Positions 8,616 to 17,244 are shown, numbered from the stretch's first letter. The stretch: 64,000 nucleotides of DNA from Nonomuraea sediminis (GCF_018531495.1 NZ_JAHDTI010000001.1:62001-126000), one strand, 5' to 3'. Numbers and translations: made by a program. Notes: a model not told the origin generated them from the letters alone.

Positions 8616-8794
8616 GGCGAGCCCCCGCTCGGTTCGGCGATGTGACGGCCCAAGCAAACCAGCTCCCGTCCCCCAACGCGAGCCGCCCCGCAAACCCCCG
8701 CGGGGGTGCCGGAGGTCGGGGGGTGGGATGGTTGGGTGAGGTGGGGATCGTATCGTTGACTGTTGACGGAGTTTCGGATTCGGAGGGGCCGCTT

Positions 8795-9442
8795 GTGATC
8801 CCGATCGCCCGCGTTTCGCTCGGTGAGAGGGTGGCGCACTCGCTGCGGCTGCTGATCATCGGCGGTGAGCTCGCGAGCGGCACGCATCTGGTCGAGGAGG
8901 CGCTCGCGGAGCGGTTCGGCGTCAGCCGGGGGCCGATCCGCGACGCGCTGCGGGTGCTTGAGGCCGAGGGGTTGCTGGAGTCGCGGCGCCGCGGAGTCTA
9001 TGTCACGGGGTTGACCGACGCCGACGTGGACGAGCTCTACTCGTTGCGCGAGTCGATGGAGTCGCTGGCTGTACGGCTGGCCATGCGCAGAGCGTCCGAC
9101 GGGGACTGGGCGGAGGCCGCCGAGGCGCTGGCGAGCATGCGGCGCGCCGCCGAGCGGCGTGACGTGGACGCGTTCTCCCAGGCGGACCTGGAATTCCACT
9201 CCGCCTTCTACCGGCTGTCCGGCCATCGGCGGCTCGGCGCGGTGTGGGAGCAGTACCGGCCCACGTTCGCGGTGATCCTGGACGTCACCAACGCCCGCGA
9301 CCGCGAACTCCTGCCCGCCGCCGCAGCCCATGCCGACCTGCTGACCCTGGCCCGCTCCGGCGACGAGGACGCCGCCGTGACCGCCCTGTCGGCCCACCTC
9401 CTCGGCGCCCGCCACCGCCTGCGCCAAGCCCTCCACCGATAG
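8795..9442 (+). CDS. GntR-family (FadR/FCD-type) regulator
   Basis: 215-residue regulator. The N-terminal winged helix-turn-helix includes LVEEALAERFGVSRGPIRDA followed by LRVLEAEGLLESRRRGVYV, the GntR signature. The C-terminal all-helical domain has the FCD pattern (ELYSLRESMESLAVRLA; DLEFHSAFYRLSGHRR), in which an Asp/His set binds a metal and an organic acid. The GTG at 8795 is preceded by GGAGGGG at 6 nt. Just upstream are two direct GTTGAC copies (8755-8760 and 8762-8767), possibly a -35 element or binding site. Target genes are not evident; ThyX is the divergent neighbour. Confidence 0.88.
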   Translation: MIPIARVSLGERVAHSLRLLIIGGELASGTHLVEEALAERFGVSRGPIRDALRVLEAEGLLESRRRGVYVTGLTDADVDELYSLRESMESLAVRLAMRRASDGDWAEAAEALASMRRAAERRDVDAFSQADLEFHSAFYRLSGHRRLGAVWEQYRPTFAVILDVTNARDRELLPAAAAHADLLTLARSGDEDAAVTALSAHLLGARHRLRQALHR

Positions 9443-9485
9443 CCGCACCAGGCGCGCTGCCGAGCGTCTCGCCGGCAAGCTCACC

Positions 9486-9683
9486 ATGCCCAAGTCCGCC
9501 CTCCAGCCCCGCCTGCCGTACCTCGAGGACTTCACGCAGGGCCAGATGCGCGCGATCGGCGCGGCGGGGCCGGCCATCACGATGATCGTGGCGGGTGTCG
9601 TTCACCTTCGACGCAAGGAGAATTTCGCGATTAACCTAGTACTGCTGGCGATGGCGGTCATCGTCGCGGTCGGACGGTTCTGA
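9486..9683 (+). CDS. Small membrane protein, function unknown
   Basis: 65-residue protein with two hydrophobic stretches, roughly residues 24-41 and 46-64, and a basic RRKEN turn between them, consistent with a two-helix hairpin. Third codon positions are mostly G/C, which supports coding. The ribosome site is weak (AAGCTCACC). It sits in the 250-bp gap between the GntR and MarR genes and may be co-transcribed with either. I do not recognise the family. Confidence 0.5.
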   Translation: MPKSALQPRLPYLEDFTQGQMRAIGAAGPAITMIVAGVVHLRRKENFAINLVLLAMAVIVAVGRF

Positions 9684-9696
9684 CGCTGGGGGACGC

Positions 9697-10170
9697 TTGC
9701 TGGAGGGGCTCCACGAGGACGAGCAGCGCGCCTGGCAGGGATTGCTGGCGGTCTTGCTCGTCGGCATGCCGCAGGTGGAGCGCACCTTCCGTGCGCACGG
9801 GCTGGTCCACATCGAGTACGGCCTGCTCAACATGCTCGCGGCACGCCCGATGCGGCTGAGCGACCTGGCGATGATCAGCAACGTGTCGATCAGCCGCCTC
9901 AGCCACCGCATGAGCAAGCTGGTCGACCGCGACTACGCGCTGATCAGGCCGGACGAGAACGACGGCAGGGCCAGCGTGGCCGAGATCACCGACCAGGGCA
10001 GGGACGTGATCGCCGCGATCGCCCCCGAGCACACCAGGGCGCTGCGCGAGGTTCTCTTCGACCACCTGACGCCCGAGCAGACGGCCGCCCTGGCCGACGC
10101 CATGCAGATCGTCGGCACCAAACTCGGCGCCTGCATGCACGGCCCCGAGGGACCGCACCGGCCTACGTGA
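9697..10170 (+). CDS. MarR-family regulator
   Basis: 157-residue winged-helix regulator. The DNA-binding region reads MRLSDLAMISNVSISRLSHR with a following DENDGRASVAEITDQGR, matching the MarR recognition helix and the D-x-R-(A/S)-x-x-V wing. The start is TTG at 9697, preceded by GGGGGA; no better-placed codon exists. It overlaps by 8 bp the 3' end of the convergent ABC permease gene, so it may regulate that exporter or an unlinked target. Confidence 0.85.
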   Translation: MLEGLHEDEQRAWQGLLAVLLVGMPQVERTFRAHGLVHIEYGLLNMLAARPMRLSDLAMISNVSISRLSHRMSKLVDRDYALIRPDENDGRASVAEITDQGRDVIAAIAPEHTRALREVLFDHLTPEQTAALADAMQIVGTKLGACMHGPEGPHRPT

Positions 10171-10945
10171 TGTCGCGCCGCAGCGTGGTGACCGAGGCCA
10201 CGGCGGCGAACACCAGCGCGTACCCAAGCAGGACGGCCGCGCCGCCCCAGGCGGGCAGCAGGTATCCGGGGTCGTAGCCGAGGCTCACCCCGCTGCTGGT
10301 GACCGCGTTGGCAGCACCGCCGGGGGTCCACCGGCCGACCGGGTGCAGCGCGGGTATCGCCCCGACCAGCGACTCGACCAGGAACACCCACCCGACCGCG
10401 GCCAGGACGGCGCCCACCTGGTTCCTGACCAGCGCCCCGATCCCGATGCCGAACAGGGTGTAGAGCACGAACACGCCGAGCACCCCCACGGCGATGCGCG
10501 CCACCCGCCCCGACAGCACGAGCGAGCCCCCGGTCAGCGCCTCGGTGACGACCAGGGCGATCGCCGTCAGCAGCAGGACGGCGAGCCCGAAGGCCACCCC
10601 GACCACGCCTCCCGCCAGCAGCTTGGCCGCCACGACCCGTTCGCGCCGCGGCGTGGTGAGGAAGGTGCCGGTGATGGTCTGGTAGCGGTACTCGGCGGTC
10701 ACCATGACGACACCGATGATCATCGCGAAGAGCGTCGTGGCCGCGCCGAGCCCCCAGACCACCTCCTGGAACTGCGCGGTCGTCCTGCCGGGCAGCAGCG
10801 GCGGAGCCCCGGGCGCGACGGGCTGGTCGGCGAGGCCGATGGTCAGCCCGAGCTGCAGCGCCGCGTACAGCAGGTTGGAGCCGAGCATCACCCACCACAG
10901 CCTGGTGGTGGTCAGCTTGAGCAGTTCGGCCCTGACGAGCGCCAT
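10163..10945 (-). CDS. ABC-2 type transporter permease
   Basis: 260-residue permease with about six membrane helices, beginning LVRAELLKLTTTRLWWVML, a typical ABC-2 entry into TM1. The EYRYQTITGTFLTTPRRERVV segment before TM3 is characteristic of bacitracin/antibiotic-export permeases of actinobacteria. It pairs with the ATP-binding protein encoded immediately upstream: stop and start share one base (TGATG). Export of a lipid-like or antibiotic compound is likely, but the substrate is unknown. Confidence 0.88.
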   Translation of the reverse strand: MALVRAELLKLTTTRLWWVMLGSNLLYAALQLGLTIGLADQPVAPGAPPLLPGRTTAQFQEVVWGLGAATTLFAMIIGVVMVTAEYRYQTITGTFLTTPRRERVVAAKLLAGGVVGVAFGLAVLLLTAIALVVTEALTGGSLVLSGRVARIAVGVLGVFVLYTLFGIGIGALVRNQVGAVLAAVGWVFLVESLVGAIPALHPVGRWTPGGAANAVTSSGVSLGYDPGYLLPAWGGAAVLLGYALVFAAVASVTTLRRDIT

Positions 10946-11826
10946 CACGCCTCCCCGGTCAGCTCGAGGAACACCCGCTGCAGGTCGGATCGCTCCTTGG
11001 CGAGCTCGGAGACGACGATCCCGGCCTCGAGCGCGATCCGCCCGATCCCCTCGCCGTCCAGCCCGCGTACCCGGAGCACGCCGTCGGCCTGCTCGACGGT
11101 GCCGCCGCCGCGTTCGAGCGCGGGCACGAGCCCGCCGGGGTCCGGGGTGCGGACTCGCATGGCGTTGCCGGCGACCACGTCGGCGAGGCTGCCCTGCCGT
11201 ACCAGCCGGCCCTTGGCGATGATGACGACGTTGTCGACGACCTGCTCGACCTCGGCGAGCACGTGGCTGGAGATCAGGACGGCGGCGCCGCGCTCGTGCG
11301 CGAGGTGGCTGAGGAAGCCGCGCAGCCACTGGATCCCCGCGGGGTCGAGGCCGTTGGCGGGCTCGTCGAGGATGAACACGCTGGGGTGGCCGAGCAGCGC
11401 GCCGGCCAGGGCCAGGCGCTGGCGCATGCCGAGCGAGAACGTCAGCACCCGCCTGTCGGCCACGTCGGCGAGTCCGACCTGCTCGAGTGCAGCGGTGACC
11501 CGCTCGGCGGGTAATCGGGCCGCCCGGCACAGCACGCGCAGGTGGTTGCGGGCGGTGCGGCCGGGGTGGAAGTTCGTGGCCTCGAGCACGGCGCCCACCT
11601 CGGCCAGGGGCCTGGCCAGGTCGCGGTAGCGGCGACCGTTGACCCGCGCGGTGCCCGAGTCGGCCGTGACCAGGCCGAGCAGGCTGCGCAGCGTGGTGGT
11701 CTTGCCGGCTCCGTTGGGTCCGAGGTAGCCGGTGATGGTGCCGGCCTCGACCGTGAAGGAGACGCCGTCGACGGCGCGCACCGGCCCGAACGACTTCGAC
11801 AGGTTCTGGATCTCGATCGCGGACAT
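10945..11826 (-). CDS. ABC transporter ATP-binding protein (DRA/BcrA-like)
   Basis: 293-residue ATPase of the exporter pair. Walker A is GPNGAGKTTT, the signature is an unusual LTFSLGMRQRLALA (SLGMRQR in place of LSGGQ, normal for the BcrA/DrrA group), Walker B is VFILDEPANGLDP and the switch His is in LISSHVLAEVE. A C-terminal domain of about 70 residues follows, as in drug and bacitracin exporters. Translationally coupled to the permease downstream. Confidence 0.92.
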   Translation of the reverse strand: MSAIEIQNLSKSFGPVRAVDGVSFTVEAGTITGYLGPNGAGKTTTLRSLLGLVTADSGTARVNGRRYRDLARPLAEVGAVLEATNFHPGRTARNHLRVLCRAARLPAERVTAALEQVGLADVADRRVLTFSLGMRQRLALAGALLGHPSVFILDEPANGLDPAGIQWLRGFLSHLAHERGAAVLISSHVLAEVEQVVDNVVIIAKGRLVRQGSLADVVAGNAMRVRTPDPGGLVPALERGGGTVEQADGVLRVRGLDGEGIGRIALEAGIVVSELAKERSDLQRVFLELTGEA

Positions 11827-11852
11827 CGCCGTGATTATGACCCAGGTCGCCG

Positions 11853-12998
11853 TCAGAGGCGATAGACCCTGCGGGCATTGGCGGAACCGATCATGTGGAC
11901 GACGCGGGCGGCGTCGGCGGCGCTCCACTCCCCCGCGTCGATGCGCGACTTGAGCGCCATGGCCAGGGACCTGCGATAGTAGAGCGCGCCCAGGTGGCAG
12001 GTCTCGGCCACGCCGTAGCAGTCGGAGCTGAACATCTGCTTGTGGAAGGGCGCCAGTTCGAGCAGCTCGTCCATCACGCGGGGCGAACCGGCCGCGGTGT
12101 GTGTCATGGCCAGCCCGACGTCCACGTAGACGTGCGGGTAGATCCCCGCCAGGTAGGCGGCCTGGCGGTGGAACGGGTAGCCGTGCAGCAGGATCACCGG
12201 CACGCCCAGCGGCTGCAGGGCCCTGATGAAACCGGTCATCAGCGACGGGTTGGCGCGGTGCAGGTCCAGGTCGGAGTCGCCGAACCCGGTGTGGAACTGC
12301 AGCGGCAGCCCGCGCTGGTGGGCCACGTCGACCGCGGTCCACAGCAGGTGGCGCAGCAGGATCGGGTCGTCGAGCCGCTCCTTGGGGTCCGACAGGCGCC
12401 GGTTGGCGGCGGCGATCACCGAGCCGCGGCTGGGCCTGGACGGGTCGAAGTCCAGCCCGCACCGGTAGCCGATGATCGTCTTCATCCCGACGGCGCGCGC
12501 GGCGCGGGCGGCCAGCTCCTCGGCCAGGCTGTCCATGTAGTCGACCGCGACGTCGGCCAGCTCGGCCACGTCCTGCTCGACCTGCTCGATCCTGATGATC
12601 TCGTCGGCCGCGGCCCCGCCGTGCCTGCCCATCTCGGCGGCCGTCAGCAGCTCCGGCCGCTCCAGCCCGGTGTCGACCAGGAAGGCCACCACGCCGGCGG
12701 CCTGCAGCAGCCGCCGGTTGACCTCGCCCGCGCCCAGCTCGGCCCGCCGCGCCAGGTAGACCGCCGGCGCGGCGTGCGGCTCCAGGTCGAGCACCGGCGC
12801 GCACCAGCGGCGGATGGCCGCACCGAGCGGGGTGTCGAAGTGCGTGGTGCCGGGCGGGGCCGGGCTGTCACTCTCGGTGATCTGCAGCTCGAACTGCGCC
12901 CTGGACAGCTCGTCCCGCCGCACGCCGTGGCAGTGGTGGTCCACGAGCGGCGCGGCGAGGGCGTCACGCAGCGCATCGGGCAGGTCTGCGGGGAGCAT
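11853..12998 (-). CDS. Amidohydrolase (FluG N-terminal-like)
   Basis: 381-residue TIM-barrel metal-dependent hydrolase. Metal-ligand signatures are DHHCHG near the N-terminus, QFHTGFGD and LLHGYPFHRQ in the middle, and a late catalytic Asp in SSDCYGVAE. The sequence resembles the amidohydrolase half of FluG-type proteins, whose other half is a glutamine-synthetase-like ligase, but no such ligase is encoded nearby. The substrate is probably an amide or gamma-glutamyl-type compound, though this is inference. It is 27 bp downstream of nothing on its own strand but trpEG (start 48 bp before trpEG's stop), so read-through from trp is possible. Confidence 0.78.
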   Translation of the reverse strand: MLPADLPDALRDALAAPLVDHHCHGVRRDELSRAQFELQITESDSPAPPGTTHFDTPLGAAIRRWCAPVLDLEPHAAPAVYLARRAELGAGEVNRRLLQAAGVVAFLVDTGLERPELLTAAEMGRHGGAAADEIIRIEQVEQDVAELADVAVDYMDSLAEELAARAARAVGMKTIIGYRCGLDFDPSRPSRGSVIAAANRRLSDPKERLDDPILLRHLLWTAVDVAHQRGLPLQFHTGFGDSDLDLHRANPSLMTGFIRALQPLGVPVILLHGYPFHRQAAYLAGIYPHVYVDVGLAMTHTAAGSPRVMDELLELAPFHKQMFSSDCYGVAETCHLGALYYRRSLAMALKSRIDAGEWSAADAARVVHMIGSANARRVYRL

Positions 12999-13045
12999 GC
13001 CCGCGACTCTAGGGGCTCTCCCCACCCGGCACACGCTGTTTCGCG

Positions 13046-15172
13046 TCAGCGCTTGGTCAAGCGCAGCACGTTCGCGATGACCTTCGCCCCGGCGCCGCCC
13101 TCCGTCGTCAGGATCGACTCGGGGTGGAACTGCACGGCGAAGCGGCGCTTGCCCGTGTCCTCGATGGCCATGACGTTGCCGTCGGGCGTCGTCGCGGTGG
13201 CGGCGAAGCCGACCACGCCGGGCACCTTGGCGTGCAGCGAGTGGTAGCGCGCCGCGGTGAACTCCTCGGGCAGCCCGTCGAGCAGGGCGCTCTCCCCCTG
13301 GCGGGTCACCTGGCCGCGCTTGCCGTGCTCGGGGTAGTCCAGCAGCTCCAGCTTGCCGCCCGCGTGCTCGACCATCGCCTGCAGGCCCAGGCACACGCCG
13401 AAGACGGGCAGGTCACGGGCGTAGAGCTGGTCGATCAGGGCGGACATGCCGAAGTCCGACGGCCAGCCGGGCCCGGGCGACAGCACGGCCAGGTCGGGCG
13501 CGATCTCGTCGAGCATCGCCGCGGGGAAGCCGTGGCGCAGCGTGACCACGTCGGCGCCCTGCTGGCGGAAGTAGTCGGCCAGGGTGTTGACGAAGGAGTC
13601 CTCGTGGTCGACGAGCAGCACCTTCATGCCCAGGCCTGGCTGCTCGCGCACGGGCACGGCCGGCGCGGGGGCGGTCTTGTTGACCGCGGCGAGCGCGCCG
13701 AGCAGGGCGCTGGCCTTCAGTTCGGTCTCGCGCTCCTCGGCGTCGGGGTCGGAGTCGAACAGCAGGGTGGCGCCGGCCCGCACGGTTGCCACGCCGTCCT
13801 TGATCTGCGCGGTGCGCAAGGTCAGGCCGGTGTTCATGGAGCCGTCGAAGCCGATGAAGCCGATGGCCCCGCCGTACCACCTGCGCGTGGTGGCCTCGTG
13901 GTCCTCGATGAACTGCATCGCCCACGTCTTGGGGGCGCCGGTGACGGTGACGGCCCACATGTGGGTGAGGAAGGCGTCCAGCGCGTCGAACTCGGGACGC
14001 AGCCGCCCCTCGATGTGGTCGACGGTGTGGATCAGGCGGGAGTAGAGCTCGATCTGGCGGCGGCCGATGACCTGGACGGTGCCGGGGACGCAGATGCGCG
14101 ACTTGTCGTTGCGGTCCACGTCGGTGCACATGGTCAGCTCGGACTCCTCCTTCACGCTGGACAGCAGCGTGCGGATGGCCTCGGCGTCCTCGACGGGGTT
14201 GCTGCCGCGGGCGATCGTGCCGGAGATGGGGCAGGTCTCCACGCGATCGCCGCTGACCCGGACGTACATCTCGGGCGAGGCGCCGACGAGGTGCTCGCCC
14301 TCGCCCAGGCTGATGATGAACTCGTACGGGGCCGGGTTGCTGTGGCGCAGCGAGCGGTAGAAGGCGGACGGGTCGGTGCAGGCGGAGTGGAACACCTGAC
14401 CGGGCACGACCTCGAACAGGTCGCCGCGCTTGAACTTCTCCTTCGCCTTCGCGACGACGTCCGCGTAAGCCCCCTTTTCCGGATTTTTCGGGATCTCAGG
14501 GTTCACGGCGGGCCGGACGTTCTCGCCGGCGCGGTCGAGCCCGCGGGTGGTGACACCGTCGACGGTGAACTCGTAGCGGTACTCCAGGCTGGTCTCGCGC
14601 TGCCGGTCGATCACCACGAGCCTGTCGGGCAGGTGCAGCACCAGGTCGCGCTGGTCGCCGGGGCGGACGAGTTCCTGCCTGATCGGCTCGAACTGGAAGG
14701 CCAGGTCGTAGCCGAAGGCGCCGTACAGGCCCAGGTGCGGGTCGTCGCCGCGGAAGGCGGCGATGACCTCGCGGATCGCGGTGAACACGGTCGGCCTGCG
14801 GCTGCGCATCTCCTCGGGCAGCAGGTCGGCCGACTCGGGCACGTACACCTCGACGTGCACGGCCGTGGGCTCGGTCACCGGCTTGCCGGCGGCCAGCAGG
14901 CAGGAGGCCACGGCGGGCAGCACGACCTTGCCCCGCTCGTTCAGCGCCCGGGCCGAGATCGTGCGGCCCTTGGCGACCAGTTCGAGACAGGGGTCGACGT
15001 ATCCGAACGCCCATCGGCTGTAGCGGCCGGGGTAGTCCATCCCGGAGGAGAACGCGCCGCCGCGCCGCTCCCCGAGCGCGGTCACGATCTCCTCGAGCGC
15101 GGCCTCCGGCACCTCGCGCGTCTCGCGCTCGACGGCGATGCCCCCGGCGGTGGTATATCCGCTCGTCTCCAC
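13046..15172 (-). CDS. trpEG: Fused anthranilate synthase TrpE-TrpG
   Basis: 708-residue fusion that converts chorismate and glutamine to anthranilate, the first committed step of tryptophan synthesis. The N-terminal two thirds are TrpE-like with the chorismate-binding motifs GTIARGSNP, DKSRICVPG and GGAIGFIGFDGSMNTGLTLR. The C-terminal part is a class I glutamine amidotransferase: VDHEDSFVNTLADYF, the catalytic Cys in FGVCLGLQAMVEHAGG and a late VQFHPES. The best start is GTG at 15172 with GAGGGG 6 nt upstream. A GTG at 15214 would extend the protein into the attenuator. Expression is probably controlled by that attenuator. Confidence 0.94.
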   Translation of the reverse strand: METSGYTTAGGIAVERETREVPEAALEEIVTALGERRGGAFSSGMDYPGRYSRWAFGYVDPCLELVAKGRTISARALNERGKVVLPAVASCLLAAGKPVTEPTAVHVEVYVPESADLLPEEMRSRRPTVFTAIREVIAAFRGDDPHLGLYGAFGYDLAFQFEPIRQELVRPGDQRDLVLHLPDRLVVIDRQRETSLEYRYEFTVDGVTTRGLDRAGENVRPAVNPEIPKNPEKGAYADVVAKAKEKFKRGDLFEVVPGQVFHSACTDPSAFYRSLRHSNPAPYEFIISLGEGEHLVGASPEMYVRVSGDRVETCPISGTIARGSNPVEDAEAIRTLLSSVKEESELTMCTDVDRNDKSRICVPGTVQVIGRRQIELYSRLIHTVDHIEGRLRPEFDALDAFLTHMWAVTVTGAPKTWAMQFIEDHEATTRRWYGGAIGFIGFDGSMNTGLTLRTAQIKDGVATVRAGATLLFDSDPDAEERETELKASALLGALAAVNKTAPAPAVPVREQPGLGMKVLLVDHEDSFVNTLADYFRQQGADVVTLRHGFPAAMLDEIAPDLAVLSPGPGWPSDFGMSALIDQLYARDLPVFGVCLGLQAMVEHAGGKLELLDYPEHGKRGQVTRQGESALLDGLPEEFTAARYHSLHAKVPGVVGFAATATTPDGNVMAIEDTGKRRFAVQFHPESILTTEGGAGAKVIANVLRLTKR

Positions 15173-15212
15173 TTGCTGCCCCTCATGTTGAAAGATGAGC
15201 CCCGGGGCAGAC

Positions 15213-15240
15213 ACACAGAAGGCCGCCTACCGGGGCGGCC
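15213..15240 (-). terminator. trp attenuator terminator (3:4 hairpin)
   Basis: In the transcript, GGCCGCC pairs with GGCGGCC (positions 15240-15234 with 15227-15221) around a 6-nt loop, followed by the T-rich TTCTGTGTG. It lies between the leader peptide and the trpEG start. The 5' arm can instead pair with the GGCGGC just after the leader stop codon, giving a competing antiterminator. Confidence 0.75.
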
Positions 15241-15251
15241 GTCGTCTGAGA

Positions 15252-15305
15252 ATGCGAAACTCGCGCCGCCTACGAGCGGCGCCACCACTGAGTCAAGTTT
15301 CGCAT
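15252..15305 (-). promoter_or_regulatory. trp leader structure: inverted repeats around the leader ORF
   Basis: A perfect 10-bp inverted repeat (ATGCGAAACT at 15305-15296, AGTTTCGCAT at 15261-15252) encloses an inner GCGCCGC/GCGGCGC hairpin with loop TCGTAG. The inner hairpin begins at the end of the Trp codons and holds the leader stop codon in its loop, as expected of a 1:2 pause structure. The inner 3' arm overlaps the GGCGGC that can form the antiterminator. Confidence 0.65.
15270..15305 (-). CDS. trpL: trp leader peptide (MRNLTQWWRRS)
   Basis: An 11-codon reading frame encoding MRNLTQWWRRS with tandem Trp codons and a TAG stop, 98 bp upstream of the trpEG start. It has no ribosome site; a -10 hexamer TACGCT ends 7 nt before its ATG, so the mRNA is probably leaderless here. 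The tandem Trp codons sit directly before a hairpin, the arrangement that lets ribosome stalling at low charged tRNA-Trp favour antitermination. Confidence 0.75.
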   Translation of the reverse strand: MRNLTQWWRRS

Positions 15306-15312
15306 GCCGACA

Positions 15313-15342
15313 AGCGTAACCGGACACCTGAAGATCGCGCAA
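15313..15342 (-). promoter_or_regulatory. Probable trp promoter
   Basis: -35 TTGCGC (15342-15337) and -10 TACGCT (15318-15313), spacer 18 bp. The predicted transcription start falls at or next to the A of the leader ATG at 15305. Confidence 0.5.
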
Positions 15343-15490
15343 CGAACTCGCCGACGCTGCGGCCAAGATGTACGGCAGGCCGACGCGACGCCACCCGCCG
15401 CCCCCTGCTCACGTCCGTGCGAGAACGGCGAGCAGCCGCACGGGGCGGCCCGCCGTGACGAGGTGGTCTCCGAGGGAGCGGGTCGGTGGG

Positions 15491-15514
15491 ATAGTTGACT
15501 GACGGTCCGATTAT
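15491..15514 (+). promoter_or_regulatory. Operator-like sequence upstream of the TetR gene
   Basis: ATAGTTGACTG followed by CG, CC and TTAT at fixed spacing. It matches 19 of 24 positions with a sequence in reverse orientation just before the PotD-type gene (16176-16199). The shared element suggests that the TetR protein binds both places. Confidence 0.55.
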
Positions 15515-15531
15515 CGAGCGCAGGGGGACGG

Positions 15532-16125
15532 ATGCCGCGGCCGAGTGTTGAGGCGGAGCGCAAGGAGCAGATCCTGCGGGCCGCGTGCGAGGTCATCGCC
15601 GAGGTCGGCCTGCGGTCGCTGCGGGTCTCGGACGTGGCCCGCCGGGCGGGCACCAGCAACGGGACCGTGCACTACTACTTCGCGAACAAGCGCGACGTGG
15701 TGCACGCCGCCTTCGAGTACAACTTCCAGCGTTCCATCGAGCGGCGCAAGCCCATCTTCGAGGCCGAGGACGATCCGCGCGACCGGCTGATGGCCTTCGT
15801 GCGCTCCTACCTGCCGGAGGGCGAGGAGACCGTGCGCGCCTGGCGGGTCTGGATGGAGCTGTGGAGCGAGGCCTTCCGCGAGCCCGAGCTGCAGGAGCTC
15901 AACGAGCGTGTCTACGGCGAGTGGCGCAGGATCGTGGCCGGGGTGATCCGCGACGGCCAGACCCAGGGACTGCTGCGGGCGGGCGACGCCGTCGACTACG
16001 CCAACCGGCTGATCGGCATGATCGACGGGCTGGCGATCCAGGTACTGGTGGGCTCGAAGAACATGACGGTGGAGCGGATGAGCGCCGTCTGCCAGGCGTT
16101 CCTGCTCGATCTGCGGAAGGTGTAG
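15532..16125 (+). CDS. TetR-family regulator (BetI-like)
   Basis: 197-residue repressor. The N-terminal helix-turn-helix is VSDVARRAGTSNGTVHYYFA, preceded by a standard ILRAACEVIAEVGLRSLR helix; the C-terminal domain (SYLPEGEETVRAWRVWMELW) resembles BetI-type ligand domains. GGGGGACGG precedes the ATG. It lies 84 bp upstream of a transport/catabolic operon on the same strand. A nearly identical 24-nt element lies before both, so autoregulation plus control of the operon by the imported compound or its CoA ester is the likely scheme. Confidence 0.88.
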   Translation: MPRPSVEAERKEQILRAACEVIAEVGLRSLRVSDVARRAGTSNGTVHYYFANKRDVVHAAFEYNFQRSIERRKPIFEAEDDPRDRLMAFVRSYLPEGEETVRAWRVWMELWSEAFREPELQELNERVYGEWRRIVAGVIRDGQTQGLLRAGDAVDYANRLIGMIDGLAIQVLVGSKNMTVERMSAVCQAFLLDLRKV

Positions 16126-16171
16126 CGGACCGGCTGTTGACAGACGCGAGTGGCGTGGGCCACAGTCCTTC

Positions 16172-16200
16172 ATTAATAACTGGCTCGCCAGTCAACTATT
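16172..16200 (-). promoter_or_regulatory. Operator-like sequence upstream of the Pot-type operon
   Basis: Contains a perfect ACTGGC-TC-GCCAGT inverted repeat (16179-16192) inside the 24-nt element shared with the TetR upstream region. It ends just before the GGAGG ribosome site at 16201 of the substrate-binding-protein gene. Confidence 0.55.
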
Positions 16201-16209
16201 GGAGGCGGC

Positions 16210-17244
16210 ATGGCGCGCAAGGTGCTCATCGTCGCGGTGGCGGGCGCGCTCGCGCTCACGGCCTGCGGTGGCGGCAGGGCGGCGTCGGGCGGCGCCAAGC
16301 AGCTCACCGTGGTCATGTGGGGCGGCGACGACCAGAAGAGGGCGGTCGCCGCCTACGTCGAGCCGTGGGCCAAGGCGCAGGGCGTGACGGTCAAGCAGGA
16401 CTCCCCCACCGACTACGCCAAGTTCCGCGCCCAGGTGGAGTCGAAGCAGGTCAGCTGGGGCGTGGTCGAGGTGGAGCCGAACTTCGCCGAGAACGCGTGC
16501 AAGAACGGCTGGGCGGTCAAGCTCGACAAGGTCGACACCTCGCCGGTGAAGAAGGAGCTCGTCGGGCCGTGCGCGGTGCCGACGCTGGAGTACGCCTTCA
16601 CGATCGGCTACAACACCAAGGCCTTCCCCACGACCCATCCGAAGACCTGGGCGGAGTTCTTCGACACCAGGAAGTTCCCCGGCAAGCGCGGCTTCTGGAA
16701 GTACGCCACGGGCGCCATGTTCGAGGCGGCGCTGCTGGCCGACGGGGTGCCCGCGGACAAGCTCTACCCCCTGGACCTGGACAGGGCCTTCAGGAAGCTC
16801 GACACGATCAAGAAGGACATCGTCTGGTACGAGACCGGCGAGGAGCAGCAGCAGCTGATCTCCAGCGGCGAGGTGTCGGCGATCCAGGCGTGGAACGGGC
16901 GGATCTTCGCTGCCCAGCAGGAGGGCCAGCCGGTGGCCAACGAGTGGAACCAGCACCTGCTGTCCTACGACCAGCTCGTCATCCCTGCCGGGTCGAAGAG
17001 CGCGGAGCTGGCGCAACAGTGGCTCGACCACTACCTCAAGGACACCAAGGGGCAGGCGGCCTACGCCGACTTCACCGGGTACGCGCCGGTCAACGCCAAG
17101 GCCCTCGACCTGATCAAGCCCGAGGTGCGCAAGGAACTGCCCAACGCGCACGAGTCGCAGCGGGCGGCGATCATGAACTACTCGTACTGGGCGGAGAACT
17201 ACGACAAGGTCACCGCCCGGATGAACGAGTGGATGGCGAAGTGA
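16210..17244 (+). CDS. PotD/ABC-type substrate-binding lipoprotein
   Basis: 344-residue extracytoplasmic binding protein. The signal peptide ends in a lipobox ALTAC with Cys19 as the lipid anchor. The mature part follows the spermidine/putrescine-binding PotD group (LTVVMWGGDDQKRAVAAYVEPW; IGYNTKAFPTTHPKTWAEFF; a late ANAHESQRA-like region). The related substrates include polyamines, opines and other amines, so polyamine is only one possibility. First gene of an operon; its stop codon overlaps the following permease start (GTGA). Confidence 0.88.
   Translation: MARKVLIVAVAGALALTACGGGRAASGGAKQLTVVMWGGDDQKRAVAAYVEPWAKAQGVTVKQDSPTDYAKFRAQVESKQVSWGVVEVEPNFAENACKNGWAVKLDKVDTSPVKKELVGPCAVPTLEYAFTIGYNTKAFPTTHPKTWAEFFDTRKFPGKRGFWKYATGAMFEAALLADGVPADKLYPLDLDRAFRKLDTIKKDIVWYETGEEQQQLISSGEVSAIQAWNGRIFAAQQEGQPVANEWNQHLLSYDQLVIPAGSKSAELAQQWLDHYLKDTKGQAAYADFTGYAPVNAKALDLIKPEVRKELPNAHESQRAAIMNYSYWAENYDKVTARMNEWMAK

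Noticed and set aside
15172..15214. Upstream GTG start of trpEG at 15214
   Set aside because: It would place the start next to the terminator stem with no ribosome site; GAGGGG is correctly spaced for the GTG at 15172.
13124..15319. 731-codon open frame on the plus strand
   Set aside because: Antisense to trpEG, which has all catalytic motifs.
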